A program made the position numbers and the translations under genes. A stretch of DNA of 64,000 bases from Solitalea agri (GTDB lineage: Bacteria > Bacteroidota > Bacteroidia > Sphingobacteriales > Sphingobacteriaceae): positions 124,001 through 188,000 of the forward strand of contig NZ_JAMWYS010000028.1 in NCBI RefSeq assembly GCF_023914155.1, given 5' to 3'. Of this stretch, positions 35,222-44,173 are shown one piece after another. A model generated the notes under the pieces. The model saw nothing but the letters and a program-made list of their open reading frames with translations, did no database searches and was not told where the DNA came from. Position 1 is the stretch's first letter. The number at the start of each line of letters is the position of its first letter.

Positions 35222-36169
35222 ATGAGCAAGCAGGATTTTGAAATTGATCTGGTATATCTTTGGGTAAATGGGAATGATCCACAATGGTTAGCCAGAAAAA
35301 ATGCGTTTTTGGGTATAGATTTAAATGATACAGAGCGAAATTGTAAAGGAAGATATGTAAATAACGATGAGTTGAGATTCTCCCTTCGTTCTGTAGAAAA
35401 GCATGCTCCATGGATTCGGAAAATCTTTATCGTTACCGATGGACAAACCCCTGAATGGCTGGATACCACGAATTCTAAAATTCAGATAGTGGACCACAAG
35501 GAAATTTTACCGCCAGAATCCTTGCCTTGCTACAACTCGAATGTGCTCGAATACTTTATTTATAAAATACCAGGGTTATCCGAGCACTTTTTATTTTCAA
35601 ATGACGACATGTTCTTTAATGCCAGTCTGTCGCCTGATTTTTTCTTTGCGAACGATGGATATCCTATTGTACGACTGATTAACAAACCATTTGGTAAATG
35701 GAGGTTTATTTGGAAAAAGCTAAACCGCAAAAAACTATCGATTTATCGTGAAAAGATATTCAGGGCAGCTCAATTGGTAGAAAAAATGTTTGGCAAGTAT
35801 TATTCTGCTATTCCACACCACAATATTGATGCTTATCGTAAAAGTGATTATCAAAAGTCTGTTGAACAGATCTTTAGTAAAGAAATAAGTCCTACTATTT
35901 CACACCATTTACGCAATACCAAAGATATTCACCGGAGTGCATTTATGTTTTATTCGTTGGCTGTTAAAAACGCGCACTTAAAATATATTACCCCTTCTGA
36001 GTCTTATGTTGTTAAAATGCATTTGCCTAAGTCTTATGTAAAATTTGAAGGGCAGATGCCAAAGCTTTTTTGTATGAATGATAGTGAGTATGTTTCTGAC
36101 CACCACCGTGTAAAAGCAAAAGAGTATTTAGCGAATCATTATCCTTCCAAATCATTGTTTGAGAAATAA
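35222..36169 (+). CDS. Stealth-family sugar-phosphate transferase, paralogue 1
   Basis: The 315-residue protein carries the Stealth conserved regions: CR1 'EIDLVYLWVNGNDPQW' (about 6-21), the CR2 portion 'RFSLRSVEKHAPWIRKIFIV' and 'NSNVLEYFIYKIPGLSEHFL' then 'FSNDDMFFN', and CR3-like 'PHHNIDAYRKSDY'. Stealth proteins are hexose-1-phosphate transferases that build phosphodiester-linked surface glycans and are related to human GNPTAB. It is the most divergent of the three tandem copies (it lacks the extra 'SRILV.RHNFKKY' block). No signal peptide is present, so it is cytoplasmic or membrane-peripheral. Confidence 0.9.
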   Translation: MSKQDFEIDLVYLWVNGNDPQWLARKNAFLGIDLNDTERNCKGRYVNNDELRFSLRSVEKHAPWIRKIFIVTDGQTPEWLDTTNSKIQIVDHKEILPPESLPCYNSNVLEYFIYKIPGLSEHFLFSNDDMFFNASLSPDFFFANDGYPIVRLINKPFGKWRFIWKKLNRKKLSIYREKIFRAAQLVEKMFGKYYSAIPHHNIDAYRKSDYQKSVEQIFSKEISPTISHHLRNTKDIHRSAFMFYSLAVKNAHLKYITPSESYVVKMHLPKSYVKFEGQMPKLFCMNDSEYVSDHHRVKAKEYLANHYPSKSLFEK

Positions 36170-36310
36170 TGTTATTGCCATCAAAATCCTACTTAGTTGA
36201 TTCCAGGTTGATTTTCTAGCGATTGATCAATGGAAATACTTATTGTTTTGGTTGATATAGTAAAATTGGTCTCTAAAATGACCTAGATAAAGTTGCGGTT
36301 ATATTTTTAT

Positions 36311-36318
36311 TACTTTTG
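36311..36318 (+). promoter_or_regulatory. Bacteroidota-type -7 box before Stealth paralogue 2
   Basis: TACTTTTG is an exact TAnnTTTG match ending 6 bases before the ATG at 36325, which would make the mRNA nearly leaderless. A TTG occurs at 36293-36295, closer than the usual -33 spacing. Confidence 0.5.
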
Positions 36319-36324
36319 TGCGAT

Positions 36325-37272
36325 ATGGGAAAGCAAAATTTGGAAATAGATTTGATTTATCTATGGGTGGATGGCAACGACCCACAATGGATGGCAAAAA
36401 AAATAGCGATCACTGGGAAGTCGAATGATAATTCTGAGACTAATAATAAAGGCCGCTATTTCAATAATGATGAATTGAAATATTCGTTGCGGTCGGCAGA
36501 GCAAAATGTTCCATGGATTAGGCAAATTTATATCGTTACGGATAACCAAAAACCTGAATGGTTAAATACAGATCATCCGAAAATTAAGGTGATTGACCAC
36601 AAAGATATTTTACCTCCTGAAGCTTTACCTTGTTTTAATTCAAGTGTTATAGAGTATTTCTTGTACAAGATTCCCGGCTTATCCGAGCATTTTTTGTTTT
36701 CTAACGACGATATGTTCTTTAATCATAAGCTTTCGCCCGACTTCTTCTTCACAAAAGAGGGTTTGCCAATCGTTCGACTAAAAAAGAAACTGTTTGGGAG
36801 GTGGCATAATGACGTGAAGATGGCGGTTGGAAAAGAGCTTGGGCATTACGCTAGAATGCTAATGGACTCGGCTGTTTTGGTGAATGAAAAATTTGGGAAA
36901 TACTATTCAGGTGTTCCTCATCATAATATTGACGCTTACCGAAAATCAGATTATAAAGAGGCTGTGGAATCAGTGTTCATCGAGCAGGTAAAAAAATCAC
37001 AAGGTAACCATGTTCGAACCTTTGGTGACTTGCACCGATCCGCTTTTTCATACTATGTGTTAGCTATAGGCCATGCAGTGGTGAAATATGTTAAGCGCAA
37101 AGAATCGAGCCGAATTCTAGTCAGCAGACACAATTTTAAGAAATACATAGAGAGTTACCACCCTAAGCTCTTTTGTTTAAACGACGACCAAAAAGTTAGT
37201 GATAAGAACCGGGAAGCTGTGAAACCATTTCTGGAAACGCATTTTCCTGTTAAATCAGCATTCGAGAAATAA
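36325..37272 (+). CDS. Stealth-family sugar-phosphate transferase, paralogue 2
   Basis: From the ATG at 36325 the product is 315 residues. It has CR1 'EIDLIYLWVDGNDPQW', CR2 'FNSSVIEYFLYKIPGLSEHF' then 'FSNDDMFFN', CR3-like 'PHHNIDAYRKSDYKEAVE', and a C-terminal 'LFCLNDDQKVSD'. It is very close to paralogue 3 (shared 'SRILVSRHNFKKYI', 'KKIAITGKSNDNSE'), so these two come from the more recent duplication. It should transfer a sugar-1-phosphate to a surface glycan. The TTG at 36316 is in frame, but it overlaps the -7 box, so the ATG is preferred. A 15-bp stem terminator follows. Confidence 0.9.
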   Translation: MGKQNLEIDLIYLWVDGNDPQWMAKKIAITGKSNDNSETNNKGRYFNNDELKYSLRSAEQNVPWIRQIYIVTDNQKPEWLNTDHPKIKVIDHKDILPPEALPCFNSSVIEYFLYKIPGLSEHFLFSNDDMFFNHKLSPDFFFTKEGLPIVRLKKKLFGRWHNDVKMAVGKELGHYARMLMDSAVLVNEKFGKYYSGVPHHNIDAYRKSDYKEAVESVFIEQVKKSQGNHVRTFGDLHRSAFSYYVLAIGHAVVKYVKRKESSRILVSRHNFKKYIESYHPKLFCLNDDQKVSDKNREAVKPFLETHFPVKSAFEK

Positions 37273-37280
37273 GCTCAAGA

Positions 37281-37321
37281 TTTTTAATGTACCCCCAACA
37301 GGGCTTGGGGTACATTAAAAA
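37281..37321 (+). terminator. Rho-independent terminator after Stealth paralogue 2
   Basis: Complementary arms 37281-37295 (TTTTTAATGTACCCC) and 37307-37321 (GGGGTACATTAAAAA) form a 15-bp perfect stem. The A/T ends make it usable in both directions. The following 240 bases to the next gene hold no recognisable coding sequence. Confidence 0.82.
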
Positions 37322-37562
37322 TAGTGAATCAAGGTGAATTAACCTTGAGGATTCTTAGATCTGTAATTTTTGTATAGCTTTCTACCCATTAAACCTTCAG
37401 ATAGTTTTCCATTTTAAGTATTAATTTAGAAAAGATATTCGCGTACAATTTTTTAATATCCCTATAAGCTATTGTCCTCAGTTTTCTCAAATAATAATAT
37501 GAGTATAAAATATTGCATATAAGTTTGATCATTTTTGATAATTGCTTTTAATTTTACATTAT

Positions 37563-38510
37563 ATGGTAAATCAAAATTTCGAAATAGATTTAGTATACCT
37601 GTGGGTTGATGGAAGTGATCCACAGTGGATGGCAAAAAAGATAGCCGTTACAGGAAATGCAAATGATAACTCAGAGGTTAATAACAAAGGTAGATATTTC
37701 AATAACGATGAATTAAAGTACTCATTACGGTCGGTAGAAATAAATGCCGCTTGGATTAGGAAAGTTTTTATAGTTACTGATAATCAAAAACCTGATTGGT
37801 TAGATCTTAACAATCCGAAAGTTAAAATAGTGGACCATAAGGATATTTTACTTCCGGAGGCTCTGCCAAGCTTCAACTCGAGTGTAATAGAATATTTTCT
37901 TTATAAGATTCCTGGCTTGTCTGAGCATTTTTTGTTTGCCAACGACGACATGTTTTTTAATGCCAAGCTTTCTCCCAATTATTTCTTTTCGCAAGATGGA
38001 TTGCCAATAGTCCGTTTAAAAAGGAAGCTGTTTGGGAAATGGCACAATAGATTAAAAACATTATTGGGCAAAAAACTAGGACAATACCGACAAAAGGTAA
38101 TGGATGGAGCAATTCTGGTGGAGAAGAAATTTGGAAAATACTATTCAAGTTTACCACATCATAATATTGATGCCTACAGAAAATCTGATTATCAGCATGC
38201 TGTGGAGGTAATTTTTAAAGAGCAGGTAACAAAATCTCTTGGGAGTAAGGTGCGTACCTACGGTGATATACATCGTTCCGCCTTTTCGTTTTACTCATTA
38301 GCCATTGGGCAAGCTTATTTAAAACATGTAGGCAGAACAGAGTCGAGTAGAATACTTGTGTATCGACACAACTTCAAGAAATATTTAGATCATTATCAGC
38401 CTGACCTCTTCTGTTTAAATGATGATCAGCATGTTAATGATGAGAACAGGGAAAGAGTTAAACCTTTTCTGGAACAACTCTTTCCTGTAAAGTCGTCGTT
38501 TGAAAAATAG
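37563..38510 (+). CDS. Stealth-family sugar-phosphate transferase, paralogue 3
   Basis: From the ATG at 37563 the product is 315 residues with CR1 'EIDLVYLWVDGSDPQW', CR2 'FNSSVIEYFLYKIPGLSEHF' then 'FANDDMFFN', 'PHHNIDAYRKSDYQHAVE' and 'LFCLNDDQHVND'. It is closest to paralogue 2. TAATTTTA at 37549-37556 is one base from a -7 box, so each tandem copy may have its own promoter. It is convergent with the fourth Stealth gene, with 16 bases between the stops. Confidence 0.9.
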   Translation: MVNQNFEIDLVYLWVDGSDPQWMAKKIAVTGNANDNSEVNNKGRYFNNDELKYSLRSVEINAAWIRKVFIVTDNQKPDWLDLNNPKVKIVDHKDILLPEALPSFNSSVIEYFLYKIPGLSEHFLFANDDMFFNAKLSPNYFFSQDGLPIVRLKRKLFGKWHNRLKTLLGKKLGQYRQKVMDGAILVEKKFGKYYSSLPHHNIDAYRKSDYQHAVEVIFKEQVTKSLGSKVRTYGDIHRSAFSFYSLAIGQAYLKHVGRTESSRILVYRHNFKKYLDHYQPDLFCLNDDQHVNDENRERVKPFLEQLFPVKSSFEK

Positions 38511-38526
38511 CTATTAAGCTAGTTTC

Positions 38527-39519
38527 CTATAGCTCAAAGCTTGATTTTTCAGGCAAAATACTTTCAAAAGCTACCTGGACTCCTTGCATGGTTTCTTCAT
38601 AATTCCTGATATGTTCATTATCGTTAATACAAACCAAAGAATAGGACTGTTCGGTAATGGCTTTAACGGCTTTTTTCGATTTAAACAAAAGTGGAAACAT
38701 TTTCGTGTCCTTATAGGTGTTATAAGGTTCGAAATTCGATTTACAGATTTGCCAGGTTCTGAAAAGTTCTTGTGTATAATCCTTCGGGCTGCGGAATCTA
38801 TGAGCCGACATTTCGGTCAACTCCTTTCCTACATGTGCCCATACATCTTCAAAAGTGCTTTTTAGGTAAGGTTGAGCATTATGTGGTGTGCGCAAGGTAA
38901 TAAACTCATCGTAGAATGATAAAAGGTGGTTTAATCGAGCCTTGCTACCGTATGATTCATCAAACCATTTGTGGTGGTCCCGTTTCATCACCTCTTTTTT
39001 GTCGAAAAATTTATTGATGATCGCAATGTTGTTTTTCAAGCACTTGCTCCATAATGATAACCCTAAATTGGTTCTGAATGTAGCAATGTCATTTGGCAAT
39101 CCATTCTTAAAGAACCTTTCTTGTGTTATATGATTAATGATGAAGAAATCATCGTTGAAATACACAAAATGCTCAGCAAGATCCGGGATTTTATGGAGAT
39201 AGATCTCTATTAAACTTGAGTTAAAGACAGGTAGAAATTGTTTCGGTATATAGTCCTCATGACTTACCATTTGTAACTTAGGGTGATTGATATTCAGCCA
39301 ATCAGGTTGTTGGCCACATGTTACAAAATGAACCTTTCTTACCCAAGGTGCAAACTTTTCTATCCCTCTGAACCAATATTTTAAAAAGCCATAGTCTCTA
39401 AAACGAGCTACAGAAACCTCATTTTTCGTATTATCTATTTTACCTGAATACTTGGCGAAATCTTGTTTCCATTTCGGATCGTCCATGTCAACCCAGGTAA
39501 CTACAAAGTCTATATCCAT
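38527..39519 (-). CDS. Stealth-family sugar-phosphate transferase, paralogue 4 (divergent, opposite strand)
   Basis: The 330-residue protein has CR1 'DIDFVVTWVDMDDPKW' right at the N-terminus, CR2 'VFNSSLIEIYLHKIPDLAEH' then 'YFNDDFFI', a C-terminal 'LVCINDNEHI', and 'LPEKSSFEL' at the end, like the other copies ('FPVKSAFEK'). Sequence identity to the tandem three is clearly lower. This subgroup resembles the capsular-polysaccharide phosphotransferases of pathogens more closely in the 'DFVVTWVDMDDP' start. The gene ends 16 bases from paralogue 3. Confidence 0.9.
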   Translation of the reverse strand: MDIDFVVTWVDMDDPKWKQDFAKYSGKIDNTKNEVSVARFRDYGFLKYWFRGIEKFAPWVRKVHFVTCGQQPDWLNINHPKLQMVSHEDYIPKQFLPVFNSSLIEIYLHKIPDLAEHFVYFNDDFFIINHITQERFFKNGLPNDIATFRTNLGLSLWSKCLKNNIAIINKFFDKKEVMKRDHHKWFDESYGSKARLNHLLSFYDEFITLRTPHNAQPYLKSTFEDVWAHVGKELTEMSAHRFRSPKDYTQELFRTWQICKSNFEPYNTYKDTKMFPLLFKSKKAVKAITEQSYSLVCINDNEHIRNYEETMQGVQVAFESILPEKSSFEL

Positions 39520-39632
39520 AAAGTTTTAAAAAGTTATAGTCTCCAATCAGGTTAAGGCTTCTTAATGAAGTTTTTTATCCTGTAGAAACAGTAATTTATT
39601 AGCTATCATCCTATGCTACTCGCTTTTCATGA

Positions 39633-39761
39633 GATCAATTTCCTGTATTCACAGGAATTGGCTGGTTCAGAATAGAAGAAGTAGTAGGTCTGTTGTTTGG
39701 CAAAAAGCTGAACCGGGCAAAGGTAATGGGTATTGCCGGTAAAATGAAATGTAAAAGTTGA
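39633..39761 (+). pseudogene. Possible remnant of a membrane transporter C-terminus
   Basis: In the 297-base gap between two minus-strand genes, a plus-strand frame of 42 codons without an ATG reads 'EEVVGLLFGKKLNRAKVMGI'. This resembles the last helix junction of DMT/EamA-type transporters ('FGEKL...K..GI'). It is bounded by a stop at 39630-39632. Similarity is weak and could be chance. Nothing else is recognisable in 39520-39816 apart from a short palindrome (TTCCTGTATTCACAGGAA, 39640-39657). Confidence 0.2.
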
Positions 39762-39816
39762 ACCGTGGTCTATCCCTTAAGTTGGTATACTTACTATTCA
39801 TCCAATAAGTGTAAGA

Positions 39817-40782
39817 TTAGTAAATAATGCTTCCTTTATTTATGCAATACCATTCATAAAACTTTTGTAATCCTTCTTTTAGTTCGGTTTTAGGCTGATA
39901 ATTTAATAAACGTATAGCTTTCGAAACATCTGCATAGGTTTTAGGTACATCGCCGGGTTGAAGTGGCAAACGATTGATAATTGCTTTCTTGCCGCAGGTT
40001 AGTTCAATGGCTTCGATCAGTTCGTTAAGAGTAACGGTTTGGTGGTTACCAAGGTTGATGATCTCATAGTTACTCTGCTCATAATCGATACAAGCTTTTA
40101 TACCCGAAATGATATCACTTATAAAAGTATAATCACGACTTGTGCTGCCATCTCCAAAAACAGGAATTGACTCATTGTTCATAATTGCTTTAAAGAACTT
40201 ATGAATAGCTAAGTCGGGGCGCTGACCTGGGCCGTAAACGGTAAAAAAGCGTAAGGCAAGAAAACGAATGCCGTACAAATGACTGTAAACATGGCCCAGT
40301 TGCTCACAGGAAAGCTTGGTACTTGCATAAGGACTGATAGGCATCAAGGGTTCACTTTCATTCCAAGGAACGTTAGGGTTAATTCCATAAACGCTACTTG
40401 ATGATGCAAAAACAAACTGCTTTATTCCTTTATTTTTAGCAAATTCCAATAAGTTTTGGGTGGCATTTACATTTGCCCGCTGATAGGCCAAAGGTTGTTC
40501 AATGCTTGGTCTAACGCCGGCTTTGCCTGCAAGGTGAATTATTGCATCATATTGACTCCGTAGTTGTTCTTTAATACTTGTTTCATCGGCCAAGTCAAAT
40601 TCCAGTAATTCAAAGTCAGGATGGTTTTTAAATGGCACCAGATTAAGTTCCTTAATATTGCGAGGGTAGAATGGGTCAAAATTATCGACACAGGTAATTT
40701 TAAATTTTCGCTCCGATAATAAAAGTTTTATAAGATTACTGCCAATAAAACCGGCACCACCGGTTATCAATAAATGTTTCAT
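39817..40782 (-). CDS. NAD-dependent nucleotide-sugar epimerase (UDP-glucuronate/UDP-glucose 4-epimerase-like SDR)
   Basis: From the ATG at 40782 the product is 321 residues. It has the Rossmann motif 'GGAGFIGSN' at residues 8-16, the catalytic 'YASTK' of the extended SDR family, and 'RFFTVYGPGQRPDLAIHKF', which is typical of UDP-glucuronate epimerases and related enzymes. It should supply a nucleotide sugar for the polymer handled by the neighbouring Stealth enzymes. The exact substrate cannot be set. The frame is open for 26 more codons upstream, but those lack family similarity. Confidence 0.88.
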   Translation of the reverse strand: MKHLLITGGAGFIGSNLIKLLLSERKFKITCVDNFDPFYPRNIKELNLVPFKNHPDFELLEFDLADETSIKEQLRSQYDAIIHLAGKAGVRPSIEQPLAYQRANVNATQNLLEFAKNKGIKQFVFASSSSVYGINPNVPWNESEPLMPISPYASTKLSCEQLGHVYSHLYGIRFLALRFFTVYGPGQRPDLAIHKFFKAIMNNESIPVFGDGSTSRDYTFISDIISGIKACIDYEQSNYEIINLGNHQTVTLNELIEAIELTCGKKAIINRLPLQPGDVPKTYADVSKAIRLLNYQPKTELKEGLQKFYEWYCINKGSIIY

Positions 40783-40905
40783 GTAATAATTATTGAACCG
40801 GCGTAAATTTCTAAAAAAAAGTACAGGCAAACGAATACTACGTTCAACTTCTCTTAACAATCATTATGAGTTCATTTTTACAATGAATAGGATATGGATT
40901 GATGT

Positions 40906-41358
40906 TTAATTAGTGGGAGCTGTTGTGGCTGGAACCGGAAGCTTGCTACGGGTATAGCTGGCAACCTCGCTTTGCCCCTGATAAAGTGTAAGAGTTGATC
41001 CTCTGAGCTTATAATTATCAACCGATTCGAGTAAACTTAAATACAGTCGTTCAGCCCGCATTTTTTCACAAGCCATTTTAGTAGAAGAAAGCTCGGAAAG
41101 GTTCATTTTATTTTCGTTGACAGTAAGTTTTCCTGCAATTGTATTACAGCCTGTTGATCCGTTAAACTGATTTTTGGCCTCGTCAAATGTTAAGTAAATT
41201 TCGGCTTTAGGGTTTACCATGTAGTCGATCACAACCCCCTGCACTTCATTTAGTTCCCAGCGAGAATTGTAAAGTGATGTGTTCTTTGTGCTGCTGCAGG
41301 CTTGCACAAGTAAGATGATACACCATAGGGTAGCTGTGTTTAATAAAGTTCTTTTCAT
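40906..41358 (-). CDS. META-domain lipoprotein (HslJ-like)
   Basis: The 150-residue protein has a lipoprotein signal (lipobox 'LVQAC', Cys about residue 21) and a META domain: 'SRWELNEVQG', 'YLTFDEAKNQFNGSTGCNT', 'LSSTKMACEKMRAE' and 'STLTLYQGQ'. The 'G-x-x-G-C-N' and 'T-x-M-A-C' signatures are clear. META/HslJ lipoproteins are envelope proteins linked in other bacteria to stress or antibiotic resistance; the role here is unknown. It is monocistronic, 123 bases upstream of the epimerase start. Confidence 0.88.
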   Translation of the reverse strand: MKRTLLNTATLWCIILLVQACSSTKNTSLYNSRWELNEVQGVVIDYMVNPKAEIYLTFDEAKNQFNGSTGCNTIAGKLTVNENKMNLSELSSTKMACEKMRAERLYLSLLESVDNYKLRGSTLTLYQGQSEVASYTRSKLPVPATTAPTN

Positions 41359-41510
41359 TGCGGAGCATAAATTTAGAAATGTAAATCAGGTAAGGCCGGC
41401 TTTTTTGCAGGCATCCCTTAATTTAATTAAAATTTACGACTTAGCAATTGTAGATATTTAACCAGTGTGGAATAATTGAATGCTGTAAATACAGCGAAGA
41501 TGTTTAAAGA

Positions 41511-41543
41511 AAAAGGCAATTTGAAACGATCAAATTGCCTTTT
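41511..41543 (-). terminator. Terminator after the rhodanese / small membrane protein unit
   Basis: A perfect 14-bp stem, AAAAGGCAATTTGA (41511-41524) with TCAAATTGCCTTTT (41530-41543), has a 5-base loop. On the minus strand the stem ends in TTTT and continues with TCTTT, 11 bases after the stop at 41554. Confidence 0.85.
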
Positions 41544-41553
41544 AATACTTTTA

Positions 41554-41748
41554 TCAGCGTTGCTTTCCTTTTAGTTCCTTATGCACGTTACGAACATACA
41601 TTACTTTAATTGCTAAAAAAACAATAAAAGCAACCACCGCGATACCTACATTGGTCCAGTTACGAGCTTCAAACGAATATAAAAGCATAATAAACGAAAT
41701 GAAGAGCATAATGGTTATGCAAGTATTTAAAATGATCTTCTTGCCCAT
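41554..41748 (-). CDS. Small two-helix membrane protein
   Basis: The 64-residue protein consists of two hydrophobic segments (about 5-25, 'IILNTCITIMLFISFIMLLYS', and 33-51, 'VGIAVVAFIVFLAIKVMYV') and a basic tail. It is not recognised beyond that. It follows the rhodanese gene by 4 bases and shares its terminator, so the two form a small operon. Confidence 0.7.
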   Translation of the reverse strand: MGKKIILNTCITIMLFISFIMLLYSFEARNWTNVGIAVVAFIVFLAIKVMYVRNVHKELKGKQR

Positions 41749-41752
41749 ATAA

Positions 41753-42070
41753 CTAGCTTATGTTCATGCTCGGGTCTATTTCAGCAGCCCAAGCCATAAT
41801 ACCGCCTTGAAGGTTTGAAAGGTTGGTAAAGCCTAATTGCATTTCTAATTGCATAATGGCCGCTGCACTACGCTTCCCGCTACGACAATGAACTATAACC
41901 GGTTTGTCTTTAGAAATTTTATCGGCTTCTAATAAAATATTACCCAATGGAATCAATAAGCCACCAATATTGGCATCCTGATATTCAAATTCCTCGCGAA
42001 CATCAATTAATTGAAAATCTTCGTTGTTATCAATCTTTTGCTTTAATTCCTGTACTGTAATCTCGTTCAT
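41753..42070 (-). CDS. Single-domain rhodanese
   Basis: The 105-residue protein is one rhodanese domain: 'FQLIDVREEFEYQDANIGG' and the active-site loop 'VHCRSGKRS' with its catalytic cysteine (about residue 79), then 'LQGGIMAWA'. It would carry sulfane sulfur as a persulfide or act as a thiosulfate sulfurtransferase in the cytoplasm. It heads a two-gene unit with the small membrane protein. There is no signal peptide. Confidence 0.92.
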   Translation of the reverse strand: MNEITVQELKQKIDNNEDFQLIDVREEFEYQDANIGGLLIPLGNILLEADKISKDKPVIVHCRSGKRSAAAIMQLEMQLGFTNLSNLQGGIMAWAAEIDPSMNIS

Positions 42071-42259
42071 TTAAATAAAAATTGAAGTGTAAAATCTGAT
42101 AAATCATTCAGATTCTTTCACTGGGGGTTTAACAATGTTTTTACTTATTACTAATTAATAATAAGTCAATTTGTTTTAGTTTAGGCTCACAAAGATACAA
42201 GTTTATAAATCTGCTTTCATTTTGACAAACTTTATCTTCTTAAAAGCCAATTGAAACGA

Positions 42260-44107
42260 ATGAATTACAAAGCATTAGCTGCTACATGTGCAATCATCCT
42301 GTCGGCAGAACTCACATTTGCCCAGCACGCCCTTCGCTACAATGTTTCATTTCCTAACTACAAACACCATGAGGCTGAAATAAGCCTGGATGTAGATGAA
42401 TTAGAATCATCTCCAGTCCAGTTTCTCATGAGTCGCTCTTCTCCAGGACGTTATGCCACCCATGAGTTTGGCAAGAACGTTTATAATGTTAAGGCTTTCG
42501 ATGAACAGGGTAAACCGCTGGAGGTAAAACGAGTGGCTGGTGACTTGTATGAAGTAACGAATCATAAGGGAGCTATTAAACTGGTTTATACGCTTTACGG
42601 AGCGCATGCCGATGGCACTTATGCTGATATCGATGAAACGCAGGCTCATTTGAATATTCCGGCTAGTTTTATATGGGTAAAAGGAAAAGAGAATAACCCC
42701 GTTGAGGTGAAATTCAATATTCCCTCAAATCTGAATTGGAAGGTGGCATCACAACTTAAATTGCAAGCCAACGGAGCGTATTATGCTCCTAATATGCAAT
42801 ACTTCATGGATAGCCCAACCGAGCTTAGCAATCATTTTCAGCGCAGTTGGAAAGTGAAAAATCCGGATGGAATGGAGCAAACAATTAACTTGGCTTTACA
42901 TACTGTTGCATCTGAGCATGAAGTTGATAACTACGCTGAAATGGTGAAAAGATTAGTTGCTGAGGAGAAGGCTGTTTTCGGAGAACTACCTAGCTATGAT
43001 TTTGGCAACTATACGTTTATTCAAAATGTGAACTTGTTTGTTGATGGTGATGGCATGGAACACCGCAACTCCACTATGATTACTGATCAGGAGTCATTCA
43101 GTGGAAATGAAACTGATCTTTTAAATACCGTTTCACATGAGTTTTTTCACCAATGGAATGTGGAGCGTATAAGACCAAAAACGTTGGAGCCTTTTAATTT
43201 TGAGCATGCCAATATGAGTAACGAATTGTGGTTCGCTGAAGGATTTACCAATTATTACGGTATTCTTCTTCTTAAAAGGGCTGGTTTTTATTCTTTAGAA
43301 AATTATTGTCAAAAACTTAATTCTTGCTTGAATAGCGTATTAACAATGCCGGGCGCAGCATGCTACTCTCCTGTAACGATGAGTAATCAGGCCGTGTTTG
43401 TTGATGCTGGTGTGGCAATTGATGAGACCAATTATTCAAATATTTTCGTTTCTTATTATCCTTATGGTGAAGCTACTGCATTGGCTTTAGACTTAAGATT
43501 AAGGACCGAGTTTAAAAATCTGACGCTTGATAAGTTTATGCAATTGGTTTGGCAAAAACACGGTAAAACAGAGATCCCATACACCAATGCTGATTTACAA
43601 AACTTGTTAGGTTCGTTTACCGGAAGCAAAGCCTTTGCAGACAATTTCTTTAACCATTACATCTATGAGGCGGAAAAGAATGATTATAAGCAACTTTTAG
43701 CTAAGGCAGGTTTGCTAATGCACAAGATCAGCGAAGGTAAGGCTTGGGCCGGAAACTTTCGTCCGCAGGAATTGGAAGGCGGAGGTTTGCAAATCGCCTC
43801 GGCTACTCAAATTGGGAGCCCTTTGTATGAAGCTGGTTTAGATATTAATGACATCATTATCACTATCGAAGGACAAAATCTGGCTGGTATGAATTCTTAC
43901 CAGCAGGTTTTATCAAAACACAAACCCGGAGATAAGGTAACTGTTGAATTTGATCATCGTGGTGTTAGAAAAACTGCTGAAATGGTTTTGCAAGAAAACC
44001 CACGATTGGAAGTTCTTACATATGAACAAACTGGTTTGATAGTTACTGAAGACATGAAAAAACTAAGAGAAGAATGGCTGGGAACAAAACTCACAAGCAG
44101 TCATTAA
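42260..44107 (+). CDS. Secreted M61-family metallopeptidase with PDZ domain
   Basis: Counting from the in-frame TTG at 42251, the protein has HEFFHQWNVERIRP with the zinc motif HExxH at residues 296-300, preceded by 'GMEHRNST' (about 268-275), a glycyl-aminopeptidase family hallmark. The metal-binding glutamate is probably in 'LWFAEGFTNYYG'. A C-terminal PDZ domain follows ('GSPLYEAGLDINDIIITIEG'). The signal peptide ends 'LTFAQ'. Either the ATG at 42260 or the TTG at 42251 could start it; the ATG is preferred. It acts in the envelope on unknown peptides. Confidence 0.92.
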   Translation: MNYKALAATCAIILSAELTFAQHALRYNVSFPNYKHHEAEISLDVDELESSPVQFLMSRSSPGRYATHEFGKNVYNVKAFDEQGKPLEVKRVAGDLYEVTNHKGAIKLVYTLYGAHADGTYADIDETQAHLNIPASFIWVKGKENNPVEVKFNIPSNLNWKVASQLKLQANGAYYAPNMQYFMDSPTELSNHFQRSWKVKNPDGMEQTINLALHTVASEHEVDNYAEMVKRLVAEEKAVFGELPSYDFGNYTFIQNVNLFVDGDGMEHRNSTMITDQESFSGNETDLLNTVSHEFFHQWNVERIRPKTLEPFNFEHANMSNELWFAEGFTNYYGILLLKRAGFYSLENYCQKLNSCLNSVLTMPGAACYSPVTMSNQAVFVDAGVAIDETNYSNIFVSYYPYGEATALALDLRLRTEFKNLTLDKFMQLVWQKHGKTEIPYTNADLQNLLGSFTGSKAFADNFFNHYIYEAEKNDYKQLLAKAGLLMHKISEGKAWAGNFRPQELEGGGLQIASATQIGSPLYEAGLDINDIIITIEGQNLAGMNSYQQVLSKHKPGDKVTVEFDHRGVRKTAEMVLQENPRLEVLTYEQTGLIVTEDMKKLREEWLGTKLTSSH

Positions 44108-44115
44108 TGATATTA

Positions 44116-44155
44116 AATGAAACTGGCGCACCTTCTAAAGTGAGCCAGTTTCATT
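44116..44155. terminator. Bidirectional terminator between the M61 and FGE-like genes
   Basis: A perfect 12-bp stem, AATGAAACTGGC (44116-44127) with GCCAGTTTCATT (44144-44155), lies between convergent stops (44107 and 44174). Confidence 0.82.
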
Positions 44156-44173
44156 ATTAACGAGGTCCGATTT

